From Persicobacter psychrovividus (lineage in GTDB: Bacteria; Bacteroidota; Bacteroidia; Cytophagales; Cyclobacteriaceae), in the NCBI RefSeq assembly GCF_036492425.1, contig NZ_AP025296.1, positions 62,001-126,000 on the forward strand: a stretch of DNA of 64,000 bases, read 5' to 3'. Within the stretch, counting starts at the first letter, position 1. Each line of letters starts with the position of its first letter. The position numbers and the translations under genes are program-made. The notes below the pieces were generated by a model. It ran no database searches. It saw only the letters and a program-made list of their open reading frames with translations, and was not told the DNA's origin. Shown here piece after piece: positions 47,647 to 57,800 of the stretch.

Positions 47647-48071
47647 GCTTCATGTATTTTTTGGATGAGTATTGGGAATCGGGAAAAAATGATCCTCTGT
47701 TTTATTTTGTATCTCCCGCCTTCCGACCTTACAAAGGTGCATGATTCCGGTGGTTTCTTGTTTGCACGTTCAATGCAAGAATTTGCATGTTATCGTCAAA
47801 AGAGTAATTGGGGCAATTACCGGCATAAAACCCGCTTTAAGGATGATTAAGGCCGATATTTACGTCAGTCCATTGTATTTCATCGTTTGATGATTCATTT
47901 TTGATATAAAAATAATTATATTTATCAAGTTGATTTGTACCGTTTAGAATCCCCTTATCAATGAACTGATTTTCTTTTGATGAATATTAAACAGGGCACG
48001 GATAATTGGGCATCTTGATTATATTGTTAATTTTGGGGTAAAATATTTTTGATAAGCATTTTCGCCCATCC
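47647..48071. promoter_or_regulatory. divergent promoter region, transporter operon and AraC regulator
   Basis: The block 47725-47800 is the second copy of the 76-bp conserved element. It has direct repeats TTTGCAC at 47761-47767 and TTTGCAT at 47782-47788, 21 bp apart, with a CANNTTTG -7-like element at about 47733-47740 on the minus strand. The right half, very AT-rich, should hold the promoter of the AraC gene. Confidence 0.72.
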
Positions 48072-49073
48072 ATGTCAACACATCAGTCCCCTCAAAAAAC
48101 AACAGCATTAACGATTAGATTCAGTCAAATAGATTCCGAAATCAACTTGAAAAAATTGGCCGATGAGTTACAGGGCGATTGGGATGGGAGGGAGCTTCAT
48201 GTCGATTCAGCACAAATCAAACTCAATGTCAAAAGTTATAAGTACATGGATGATATTTTTGTAGAGTTATGTGAAATGGAAACGATTAATGTTTGCCATT
48301 TTTTCCATGCTCCAAAAATTGACAGTGAATATATTTTTGTCCGTGTGGGGTTTTCCGGAGTGATTTTAAACCTTGAGGGAGGGAATGATTTTGACAGTAA
48401 CGGCATCTTTATGTACAGTTCGAATCAGCAATTTGAAATTGAATACCCGGCGGGTGTTAAAGCACGCTGGCTGACGATCAAGTACCCGAGGCGTTTGTAC
48501 AATATGTTTGGCCTGGATAAGGACTTCGGATTGAAGGAGCAAATGACCAGAGACAATATTCCATGGATCTATTATTTTCCGCTGGATCACGAGGTTGAGG
48601 AGTACGTGAAAACCATGTTTATGGCCGGAAAGACAGGAAATGGGCGTTATTCAACCCCTTTTTCCCGATCGATTGATATTCTGGGTGCTATTAAGGAAAA
48701 ATTTCAGCTGGATGCTGCAGAGGGAACACCGGACAGGATTCATCCGGATGACTTCAATAAAATTATTACCATCAAAAATCAGATTCTTTTGCGCATGGAT
48801 CATGCTCCGCGGCTTGAAGAACTCAGCATGGAGCATGGCATGAGTGTGTCAAAGCTCAACCGCTTGTTTAAAAGTATTTTTAAGCATCCAGTGCTTAAAT
48901 TTTACAACTTGCAGAAGATTGAGGAAGTGCGCAGGAAAGTGCAGCATTCTGCAGATACCCTAAGCGATATTGCCGAAGATATGGGCTTCAGTCATGTGGC
49001 GCACATGAGTCGGGTGTTTAAAAAACACTATGGTTATCCGCCTTCAGATTTACGCAAGATAAATGCTTTTTAA
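48072..49073 (+). CDS. AraC-family transcriptional regulator
   Basis: The 333-residue protein has an N-terminal ligand or dimerisation part (about 1-225) with no recognised fold. A C-terminal AraC DNA-binding domain (about 235-333) carries two helix-turn-helix units: LEELSMEHGMSVSKLNRLFK and LSDIAEDMGFSHVAHMSRVFK, then the usual YGYPPSDLR. It is divergent from the porin operon. Direct repeats spaced 21 bp in the two promoters nearby are a normal AraC-type operator pattern, so it is the natural candidate to activate both the porin operon and the M20 peptidase gene. Confidence 0.9.
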   Translation: MSTHQSPQKTTALTIRFSQIDSEINLKKLADELQGDWDGRELHVDSAQIKLNVKSYKYMDDIFVELCEMETINVCHFFHAPKIDSEYIFVRVGFSGVILNLEGGNDFDSNGIFMYSSNQQFEIEYPAGVKARWLTIKYPRRLYNMFGLDKDFGLKEQMTRDNIPWIYYFPLDHEVEEYVKTMFMAGKTGNGRYSTPFSRSIDILGAIKEKFQLDAAEGTPDRIHPDDFNKIITIKNQILLRMDHAPRLEELSMEHGMSVSKLNRLFKSIFKHPVLKFYNLQKIEEVRRKVQHSADTLSDIAEDMGFSHVAHMSRVFKKHYGYPPSDLRKINAF

Positions 49074-49078
49074 ATAAA

Positions 49079-49127
49079 ATGGCCTGCCGATAGAAATTGT
49101 ATTTTTCTTCTTCGGCAGGCCTTTTCT
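49079..49127 (+). terminator. terminator after the AraC gene
   Basis: GGCCTGCCGA at 49081-49090 pairs perfectly with TCGGCAGGCC at 49112-49121 across a 21-nt loop, followed by TTTTCTTTT. Confidence 0.88.
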
Positions 49128-49175
49128 TTTGCGCATGATTAAAAGTGAGTTTTCTACTCCAAAATCAATACCTTA

Positions 49176-50750
49176 TCAGGGGTTTATCGGACCTGATTGA
49201 TGGGCTGTTCTGTGTTCTGCATAGCCCATAATGGTTTTTATTGCTGACCGCTGCACAAGTCCCTGCTCGGTAGTTATTTCAAGCTGCAGTCGGTTTTCTC
49301 CTGTAATGCAGCCGGCCCAAGTGAATTCTACCTGTTGTTTGCTGTTGGCTTTTTCAAACTGACGCCTGGCCACGGGGTAGCCATTCACCAATAGCTGTAT
49401 GGTTTTTATAGGGTCCTGAGATTTGCCTTTGGCAACCACTTGCAACGGTGTATGGGGGGCACGGTAATCGGGGAAATCAGAAGTAAAATTGATTGTTGGG
49501 CTTTTGAGATGAACATCAGCAAAGTCAACCCTGAGCTCGGTATCATCAAGAAGCTGCTTTACCGGATAAATTTTGGATTTACCCTGATGGGTAACGATAA
49601 TATCATAATCGCCCTTAAATACGGAAAAGGAGTCGGCAGTACCTGCTGGTACATAAGTCAGGTCGGTGCGCCATTGGCCATGCACCAGATCATAATAGGC
49701 TTTTCCACTTTCTTTCAGGTCCCAGTTGGCTTTATAAATTGCCCCACTGTCCCTCCATTGGTTACCATCCCAGGCACCCCAAAGGGTAAATCCGGTCATG
49801 AGTGGTTCCGCAAAACAGAGGTAAAGCACCCGCTCCATTGCCGTATACGAGCTGTCGGCCATGTCGAATTCAGTAACATGCATGGGAATACCATGAAGGG
49901 AAACTTCGTCGATTCTGCGTTGAATTTCCTGTGCATCGGGCATCGGGCCATAAAAATGCCCCTGCATTCCGATCACATCTACGGTGCCTTTGGCCGCTAA
50001 AAACTCCTGGAGGTATTTACCGAATTCCAGGTGGAAGTCATTACCGTTTTGGATCAGGTGAAACTCGTTGATCACCAATGGTAAATTTGGTGCTTTTGCC
50101 TTGGCATAATTGTACCAGTTGGCACGCTCTTGGGCAAAATTTTCCACCTTCAGAATATCTTTCACAATTTTGTCCTCATGCACAGGTTCATTGACCAGGT
50201 CGAGCTCATAAACGTCATCTGCCAGGGCTTCCAACTGATTATCAATATGTGCATAAATTTGACGGCGGATATCGGCAGTATCAGTCATCTGCAACAGCGT
50301 TTTCGGTACCGCATTGTATTTCGTGCTTTCCCAGATCGTGCCATGCCCCCTGTTGTCTACCTGGTTATTCCTGAGCCATTGCCGAAGTTCCCGATAAGTT
50401 TCTCGGCGGGCAGGTTTATTCCATGCAATCCATTTTCCTGTATTTTCAACGGTAATCGAGTTGAAATTCAGCAGATGATGGTAGTAAGGGTGGTCGGCAC
50501 CAAGGGCAGCGCCTTGTGCTGTAAGTTTTTGAATCTGCTTGATATTGGCCGTTGATCCCCAGCGAAAGGCCTGCTTTTTTTGGCGGATTTGAATGCTGTA
50601 ATCCCCAGAGGAGGGGATGTTTTCCGCCTGAATTTTAAGCGATGCTTTTCGGTGTTTTTCAATTTTTGCTTCGGCATCATTGCGCCATTGCTGTGCTTTC
50701 GCTGAATAAACACAGACGCTTAGGCACAGACTCAGAAAAAAGTATTTCAT
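49176..50750 (-). CDS. GH10 endo-beta-1,4-xylanase, exported
   Basis: I place the start at the ATG at 50748-50750 (524 residues), because a signal peptide (MKYFFLSLCLSVCVYSAKAQ) begins there; the frame extends 27 codons further upstream without signal-like sequence. A beta-strand N-terminal part (about 25-65) precedes the GH10 barrel (about 66-345). The acid/base is E188 in LDLVNEPVHED and the nucleophile E294 in MHVTEFDMADS; FNSITVENTGKW near 96-107 is also typical. The C-terminal 170 residues form a beta-rich extension with an Ig-like segment (IKTIQLLVNGYPVARRQF). It hydrolyses xylan backbones and probably acts outside the cell or in the periplasm. Confidence 0.93.
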   Translation of the reverse strand: MKYFFLSLCLSVCVYSAKAQQWRNDAEAKIEKHRKASLKIQAENIPSSGDYSIQIRQKKQAFRWGSTANIKQIQKLTAQGAALGADHPYYHHLLNFNSITVENTGKWIAWNKPARRETYRELRQWLRNNQVDNRGHGTIWESTKYNAVPKTLLQMTDTADIRRQIYAHIDNQLEALADDVYELDLVNEPVHEDKIVKDILKVENFAQERANWYNYAKAKAPNLPLVINEFHLIQNGNDFHLEFGKYLQEFLAAKGTVDVIGMQGHFYGPMPDAQEIQRRIDEVSLHGIPMHVTEFDMADSSYTAMERVLYLCFAEPLMTGFTLWGAWDGNQWRDSGAIYKANWDLKESGKAYYDLVHGQWRTDLTYVPAGTADSFSVFKGDYDIIVTHQGKSKIYPVKQLLDDTELRVDFADVHLKSPTINFTSDFPDYRAPHTPLQVVAKGKSQDPIKTIQLLVNGYPVARRQFEKANSKQQVEFTWAGCITGENRLQLEITTEQGLVQRSAIKTIMGYAEHRTAHQSGPINP

Positions 50751-51393
50751 TAGCTTAAAAAAAGGTAAGTGAAGAGTAATACAACAATATTCCTCAGGTG
50801 CGGGTGAACCAAATGATATAACGGTCATCATTTGCTCCTGATCGTTGACTATCGCTGTCCGGAACGTTTTACTGAAATTGGACTGCTCAGCCTTTGCCTG
50901 ATAGCATATTGATTGATTTAATATGGTGCGTGTTTAAAAATTGATCATTCTTCTGCAAATTCGGATTATCGCAATTGATTTTGAATCATTGATTACTTCT
51001 ACAATGCGCTAATTTTTCGTTGCGAATTTTAAGTTTTGAACACGGCCTAATCGACGCTTTACGCCCGAAAAATTCGCATTGCAATTAAACACGCATTTAT
51101 AAAAGCGGGCAAAAGGAAATTACCCTATATTCCTGCGGTAAAATGTACCAAAATTCGCGTTTTGGGATAGAATGTCAGCAAAGGAAATCGTCGATAGGAA
51201 GAGAGTGCTCTGATTTTTTTAGGTCGAAGAGTAGAGGGAAACTGCCGATTGGCATAAGGCGCGGAAAGCTCATGACTGAAGTGTTGAGGCGGCCAAGGAG
51301 AAGGATTTCAGTTTGAACATCCAGCCAATCTTTTAATGGGCGAATTAATGAGCAAAGACCAAACCTGTTTTTGTGGCAATAGACCTTAAAAGT
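50751..51393. other. intergenic region, no gene supported
   Basis: About 640 bp between the xylanase and aldehyde dehydrogenase genes. A 79-codon minus-strand frame at 51175-51414 runs into the terminator and shows no domain, so it is not called. The stretch near 50940-51130 has several scattered AATTCG and GCAATT motifs but no ordered repeat. Confidence 0.4.
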
Positions 51394-51430
51394 AAAAACA
51401 CCTTCGGCGATCATGCGGAAGGTGTTTTTT
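51394..51430 (-). terminator. terminator after the aldehyde dehydrogenase gene
   Basis: AAAACACCTTC pairs with GAAGGTGTTTT across a 12-nt loop; T tracts flank it on both strands. It lies 12 bp after the stop codon. Confidence 0.92.
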
Positions 51431-51441
51431 GGATTTTGATT

Positions 51442-52965
51442 TTAAAACAGGCCAGTGGCTTGCTTGTCATAGGAAATGAGCATATTCTTCACCTGTCGGT
51501 AATGGTTGAGCATCATTTTATGGGTTTCACGGCCAATTCCCGATTTTTTATAGCCACCAAAAGGCGCGTGTGCAGGGTAGGCATGATAACAATTGACCCA
51601 TACACGACCTGCCTTTATGGCTCTGGAAATTTGGTAGGCCTGGTGGGTGTCGCGTGTCCAGACCCCAGCGCCCAGCCCATAGGCCGTATCGTTGGCAATT
51701 GCTATCGCTTCGGCTTCATCCTTAAAAGTGGTTACGCAAACCACGGGGCCGAAAATTTCCTCCTGAAATACGCGCATCTTATTATTGCCTTTCAGGATGG
51801 TAGGCTGAATATAAAAGCCGCCCTCAAGGCCCTGCTGAATTGCAGGTCCACCACCGGTTAAAATTTCACAGCCTTCCTCTTTTGCCAGGTCAAGGTAGGA
51901 AAGAATTTTATGATACTGTTCCTCAGAAGCCTGTGCGCCCATCATGGTTTCAGGATCGAGCGGATGTCCAATTTTTATGGCTTTGGTGCGTTCAATCACC
52001 CGCTCAATAAATGCATCATAGATATTCTCCTGTACCAGAATTCTCGAAGGGCAGGTACATACCTCTCCCTGATTGAGGGCAAACATGACGGCGCCTTCAA
52101 TACATTTATCAAAAAATTCATCGTCGGCCTCCATAATACTGCTGAAGAACACATTGGGAGATTTTCCGCCGAGCTCAAGGGTAACAGGAGTAATATTTTT
52201 TGAGGCATATTCCATAATGGCCTGCCCCGTGGTGGTTTCCCCGGTGAATGCCACTTTATTGACGCGCGAACAGCAGGCCAATGGCTTGCCGGCCTCAAGA
52301 CCGAAACCATTCACAATGTTAAGCACACCTTTGGGCAATAGATGCTGAATTAATTCAACAAAAACCAATATACCCACTGGGGTTTGTTCCGCAGGTTTTA
52401 AAATCACACAATTTCCTGCTGCAAGGGCCGGTGCCAATTTCCATACGGCCATCAGGATGGGGAAATTCCAGGGGATAATTTGCGCCACAACTCCCAGAGG
52501 TTCGAGAATATTGAGGGAAACAGTTGAAGCGTCGATCTCAGTGGCTGTTCCTTCTTCCGCCCGGATCACTCCTGCAAAGTAGCGGAAATGATCGATGGCA
52601 AGGGGAATATCAGCAGCCAGGGTTTCTCGTACCGCCTTACCGTTGTCCCACGTTTCCACTTTTGCGAGCTTCTCGGCATTGGCTTCCATGAGGTCGGCAA
52701 TTTTGAGCAAAATATTGCTCCGTTCTGTGGCAGAACTATTGTTCCACTGCGGAGCGGCTTCCCAAGCAGCATCGACCGCCTTGTTCACATCAGCTTCCGA
52801 CGACCTCGCCACCTTTGTAAATACCTGCCCATCTACTGGTGATCGATTTTCGAAATACTGCCCATCAGCAGGGGCAAGCCATTGGCCACCTATAAAATTT
52901 TCATACTGATTTTTAAAAGTTGGTTTCTCGTAAGTGCGGCTGGCACTTGTTGCTACATTGCTCAT
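51442..52965 (-). CDS. NAD(P)-dependent aldehyde dehydrogenase
   Basis: The 507-residue enzyme has the full aldehyde dehydrogenase fold: cofactor motif [29 protein letters not shown], general-base Glu in LELGGKSPN, and catalytic Cys near residue 302 in [20 protein letters not shown] and GAGVWTRD follow. The [11 protein letters not shown] context and length match bacterial acetaldehyde/broad-substrate ALDHs. The gene is divergent from an AraC-type regulator with the N-terminal domain often found next to ALDH genes, so it is probably induced by an aldehyde or alcohol. Confidence 0.94.
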   Translation of the reverse strand: MSNVATSASRTYEKPTFKNQYENFIGGQWLAPADGQYFENRSPVDGQVFTKVARSSEADVNKAVDAAWEAAPQWNNSSATERSNILLKIADLMEANAEKLAKVETWDNGKAVRETLAADIPLAIDHFRYFAGVIRAEEGTATEIDASTVSLNILEPLGVVAQIIPWNFPILMAVWKLAPALAAGNCVILKPAEQTPVGILVFVELIQHLLPKGVLNIVNGFGLEAGKPLACCSRVNKVAFTGETTTGQAIMEYASKNITPVTLELGGKSPNVFFSSIMEADDEFFDKCIEGAVMFALNQGEVCTCPSRILVQENIYDAFIERVIERTKAIKIGHPLDPETMMGAQASEEQYHKILSYLDLAKEEGCEILTGGGPAIQQGLEGGFYIQPTILKGNNKMRVFQEEIFGPVVCVTTFKDEAEAIAIANDTAYGLGAGVWTRDTHQAYQISRAIKAGRVWVNCYHAYPAHAPFGGYKKSGIGRETHKMMLNHYRQVKNMLISYDKQATGLF

Positions 52966-53192
52966 AATTTGGGTTTTAGTTTGAAAAATGGTGGCGATAG
53001 GTGTCGCCTATTGTTTGTCTTTAATCAAGTTAAAATTTTTGGAAGGATAAATTTTTGAACTATTCAGCCAAAAACCGGCACTATTCGATCAAAGAGTATG
53101 GAAACTCCCTTTGTGTAGCTTAAAAAAGTTGGTGGCTTTCCGTGTTGGTTAAGTGGTTAAAAATAAGTAATTTAAATAAACCACTATTTTTT

Positions 53193-54113
53193 ATGATGAG
53201 AAACTTAACGGACGCGCTACTGAGTGGGAGACGCCTCGAATCATTGGTAGAGAATCAAACTTCTTATTGTTTTGAGAATGTTGAGCTGCATGTTTTTGAA
53301 ACCTATCAGGAAGCTGAAAAAGTACTGCTCAACTTTCACGACCCCATATTAGCCAGTATGTTGCGCGGCAAAAAATTGATGCATTTGCAGGACCGTTCCT
53401 GTTTTGATTTTATTCCGGGAGAGTCCTTAATTTTACCTGCCGACGAACCCATGTACATCGATTTTCTGGAAGCCAATCCCACAAACCCCACACAGTGTTT
53501 GGCGATGGCGATTGCCGAGCAAAAAATTAATGTCGCCGTTAATTATTTAAATGAACACAAAATGAAAGCGGATGGCGAGTGGGAATTCGCCGATGTTGGT
53601 TTTCATTTTACAAATGATAGCGCTATTCAGCAGATTATCCAGCGCATCATGTTTTTAGCCACTGAACAACATGCCTGCAAAGATACCTTCGTGGACATGA
53701 TGATTCAGGAGTTGATTATAAGGATTTTACAGACGCAGACGAAAAAGGCATATATCGATTCCCCCGCCCATTTTTCCGGTCATCGGCTTTCTTATGTTAT
53801 CAGCTTTATCCGTGAAAATATTGACAAACCTTTAAATGTTAAAATGCTGGCCAACGAGGTGTGCATGAGCGAGTCAAATTTTCACCGGGTTTTCAGGAAT
53901 GAAATGGCGATGTCGCCAACTGCTTTTATTATGGAAGAAAGAGTCCAAAAAGCGAAGTTGCTCCTAAAAAATCCGGAAGTAAATATGAAGGATGTTTGCT
54001 TTGATTGCGGCTTCAACAGTTTGTCCTATTTCAATCGGGTATTCAAAAGAAATACGGGCTGCTCTCCCAAAAAATTTCAGCAGCAACTTCGCATCGTGCC
54101 AATGTCTTCATGA
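53193..54113 (+). CDS. AraC-family regulator of the aldehyde dehydrogenase gene (predicted)
   Basis: I start at the ATG at 53193 (about 306 residues; ATG at 53196 is equally possible), since the 17 codons before it are not protein-like. The N-terminal half resembles the AraC_N domain that typifies regulators next to alcohol/aldehyde dehydrogenase genes. The C-terminal DNA-binding domain (about 205-300) has helix-turn-helix units VKMLANEVCMSESNFHRVFR and MKDVCFDCGFNSLSYFNRVF, then GCSPKKFQQQL. It is divergent from the ALDH gene with about 225 bp between starts, which fits local control. Confidence 0.9.
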   Translation: MMRNLTDALLSGRRLESLVENQTSYCFENVELHVFETYQEAEKVLLNFHDPILASMLRGKKLMHLQDRSCFDFIPGESLILPADEPMYIDFLEANPTNPTQCLAMAIAEQKINVAVNYLNEHKMKADGEWEFADVGFHFTNDSAIQQIIQRIMFLATEQHACKDTFVDMMIQELIIRILQTQTKKAYIDSPAHFSGHRLSYVISFIRENIDKPLNVKMLANEVCMSESNFHRVFRNEMAMSPTAFIMEERVQKAKLLLKNPEVNMKDVCFDCGFNSLSYFNRVFKRNTGCSPKKFQQQLRIVPMSS

Positions 54114-54817
54114 AAAAAATCTTCTACCTCCAAAATATTACAAAAGTACCCTATTGAGCCATTTTGAGCATTTTTTATCCTGATGTTTCATTTTTTCTCC
54201 AATCAATATCAGTGCTCAGTCGAGTGATGCCTTTCAGTTGTCCATTAATTTTTTCGTAAGAATTGACATACTTTATGGTATATAATGTAGGCTAAACAAC
54301 TATTAATTTTGAATAATTATAGATAGTGTTGTGTACGGTATTGATCATCTTATTTTATTGGAAATTTATTGATTAATCGCGCTTTCAAAAAAAGCAGGGT
54401 AATTCATAAAATTTAACTTTTCATTGATTTTATTCTAAGGGATCATGCAAATTTCACCTACAATGAGGAGTGTATAATGTAATGAATGCCACGGTCAATA
54501 TGCTGGATATTCCCTTTTGGGATATTTTTACTGCGTATTTTGATTCCTGTTGACCGAATAATCTGTGCTTTTTTGGTGTAAGGTTGTGGATTAAATTTGA
54601 TATTAGAATAAACTTAGCTTTAGATTGGCAAAGTTGCTAAAAGTGTGTATTATAGATCGACTTTTATAGTAAGAATTGATTTCAAAATTTACTTTTTCGT
54701 AGATTGTCAGGTCAGTAGCGTAAGGGTTTATGGCCTTTACAAAACCGCTGGATAGAAATGTTCTTGCTCTAAGGTGTCGTTAATATCTATATCAATCAGC
54801 AAGTAATATATTAGTCA
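54114..54817. other. AT-rich spacer before the giant surface-protein gene
   Basis: About 700 bp without a gene, rich in A/T. It must contain the promoter of the 9-kb-plus gene that follows. I see no ordered repeat or RNA gene. Confidence 0.45.
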
Positions 54818-57800
54818 ATGAGGCAACATCTACCTAAGCATTTTTTTTCACCTGTTCTGTTTTTTTTATTTACATTACTGTTCTTTACCGCAGAATTTGC
54901 CGTAGCACAGGAGAGTAATGTACATTATCTACCGCCATTTTATTATGATTTGTATAAGAATGGTACTTCAGGTGGAACATATCAGCATGATGTTAATGAG
55001 CATTTTGCGATTCTCTCAACCAATGAATCTTCGGAGGTTACGGTGGAGCTCTGCTATTTCTCCAATGGCAGTGAGGTACCTTTCAAAACCTATCAGGTCA
55101 GTAAATCAAAGCCCGTGCGGATTAAGCTGGCCGATTACAAGTCAGGAACCGATACGGATGGGGCGGGGAAAGAAATTTTCAATACCGACAATACCGATGA
55201 AACCAACTCATTGCGTGATTACATCCTGAGAAGGGCGGATGGCACAGAGATTACGGTGAATAAAAGGATCAATGAATTTTTGTTGCTTACGGAACGTAAC
55301 CTGTCGGGAACGGTCTTACCTGCTGGTGGCCTGACCTTCAAGTCCTCAAATCCGGAGCAGAAATTCTTTGTCAATATCACGCACTTGGCAAGTCCGCAGG
55401 CAGGAATCTTGACCTCCAAGGGGGAATTTGCCAAAGGGACTAAATTTTTCACCGGTCATATGGTCTCCAACGGCGACAACAGGGACTCCCGTCGAAATCA
55501 CTTTCTGTCGTTTATGGCCCTTGAAAATGGTACGCAGGTAGATGTCAAAAATCAGCATGGCTTTCAGTTCTTTAATCCGGCCACAAAAAGTTATGACTTG
55601 CTGGTAGACGGCAAAGAGACATATATCCTGAACAAGGGAGAATCGGTGATTTTGAGTTATCATTTTGCTGATGGCCAGAGAACGGGCATGGCGGTTAATG
55701 ATGTCAATGGTACTTTGCTGGAAACGAACGGAAAGCCGATTGTTGTCAATTCCGGATCATGGAATGGCGGTGGTGGCAGTGGTTACGGGCACGACATCGG
55801 TATTGATCAATTAGTACCGATAGAATATGTTGGGCAGGAATACATTGTAGCTCGCGGACCCGGAGAATCGACCCGTAAAGAGATCGAACAGTTGATTGTT
55901 GTCGCTACTGAGGCCAATACTTCTTTGAAGGTCAATGGGTCGGATTACGTTTTGGGCGGTGGGCTGAATGCTGCCGGCGATTATGTGATTGTCACTAATG
56001 ACCAATATAAGGTTGTGGATGGGCAAGGGTATATGTACCTTGAAGCCAACCACCCTGTTTATGTATTTCAAACGGTGGCTGGTGCCCGCGATGGCAGTGG
56101 GCAAAACACGCCGGGCATGTTTTTGGTGCCGAGGCTTAACTGTAATGGCGCCCGCGAGGTTTCTGTTTCTTATGCCAAAACGCTCGGAACGCCAAAGATG
56201 CAGGTTATTGCCCGTACCAATGAACTGGAATTGGTTGGCGACGGTGGTGCTGTGCAAAGCCTGACCGGTGGGGTAGAAGTGCAGGAAAAACCCGGTTGGT
56301 ATTTACACGCCATCAATGCGCAGCATGATTCCTATACGGTGCGTTCTGCGGATAATATTTCTCCGGTGAACGTGGTACTGACCATCGTTAACAATGACAT
56401 CGGCGCTGGCGGTTACTACTCAGGATTCGGAGAAGTTCCTGTTATTGGAATGACTCCTGAACTGGAACAATATGGCCTTTGTGCTGGCGATGCCGAATTG
56501 CAGGTGAGTGCACCGCAGGATGGCTGGATTTTCAACTGGTACAAAGACGGAAATTTATTAGCCGACGCTTCTGGAGTGGACAAAAGTAGTTACGCCGTTC
56601 AGGATGTCGGTTCCTATCGGGTAACGGCTGAAACAGGCTGCGGAGACGAAACATTCCCATCCGATCCGATCATGATTTACCCTTGTCTCGAATTGAGCAC
56701 CGCTTCAATAGAGGTGGATGAAGGGGTAGGAGAAATCGCCGTCAAGGTAAAAAAATTACAGGATTTTGATGAGCCCGTTTTCTTCTCCCTGCGTCAGGAG
56801 GATATTACCACCAACCAGCGTGATGGTTTTCAGGATTATAAGATCCAGGATCCTCCAAACAGGATCGATCCCGGAGAGCGAGAGGTCAGCGTTATTATTC
56901 AGGTTACGGATGATGTTTTCGATGAATATGATGAAGTTTTTAAGCTGATTCTCTATGAGCCTTATAATGCGACCATGATCGCCGATGAGCTTGAGACCAA
57001 AGTAACGATCAAGGACAACGATGAACCGCCATTTCTGAAAATCAATGCGACCAGTATTTTACTGAAAGAGGGGCAGGATTCTGATTATACGTTTACCGTG
57101 AGCCTCTCCGATGGAACATCGAGTTTTTACGGTTCTGAAAAGGAAATTACTTTTGACTATCAGTTTGCTGATGGCTCTGCCGTGGCAGGGGAGGACTATG
57201 TCGCTTCGCCAAATTCAGGCACAATTGCATTTGCCGCGGGCGAGATCAACAAACAGATTACCGTGAGCATTATTAATGATGCCATTGATGAGCATCAGGA
57301 AAATTTCACCCTCACACTTTCCAATGCCGTGAATGCCAAAGGTTTTGAAGGTGCGGGCATCGAGGATGAAATTACCGCCACCATTACCATTGAAGACGAA
57401 GACCCTATGCCGGTGGTCAAAATTACCGCCGATCCTGTTGTGGAAGGAAAACCTGTCGTGCTTACGGCGCAGCTTCAGCAGGGGGAAGTGAATACCGTCA
57501 GTGGGAAAGACATTACTTTTGATTACAGGACAGAGGATTTGACCGCTGAAGCAGGTTTGGATTATACGAAGGTTGATGGCCTGACGGTATCTATCCCATC
57601 GGGTAAATCTTCCGTAACATTTGAAATTGAAACCCTCGAAGACGAGCTCTTTGAATCGGAAGAATTTTTTAAAGTACAGTTTTATAATTTTAAAGATGTA
57701 GCGGACGGCAATGCGGGCAGCACCACTGCGCTTGAAGCCTCGATTATTGATGCCAGTGGCGACCCTGTGATTGCGATTGCTGATCAGCAGGTAACAGAAG

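Noticed and set aside
51175-51414. 79-codon minus-strand frame downstream of the aldehyde dehydrogenase gene
   Set aside because: It begins inside the terminator hairpin of that gene and shows no domain or supporting context.
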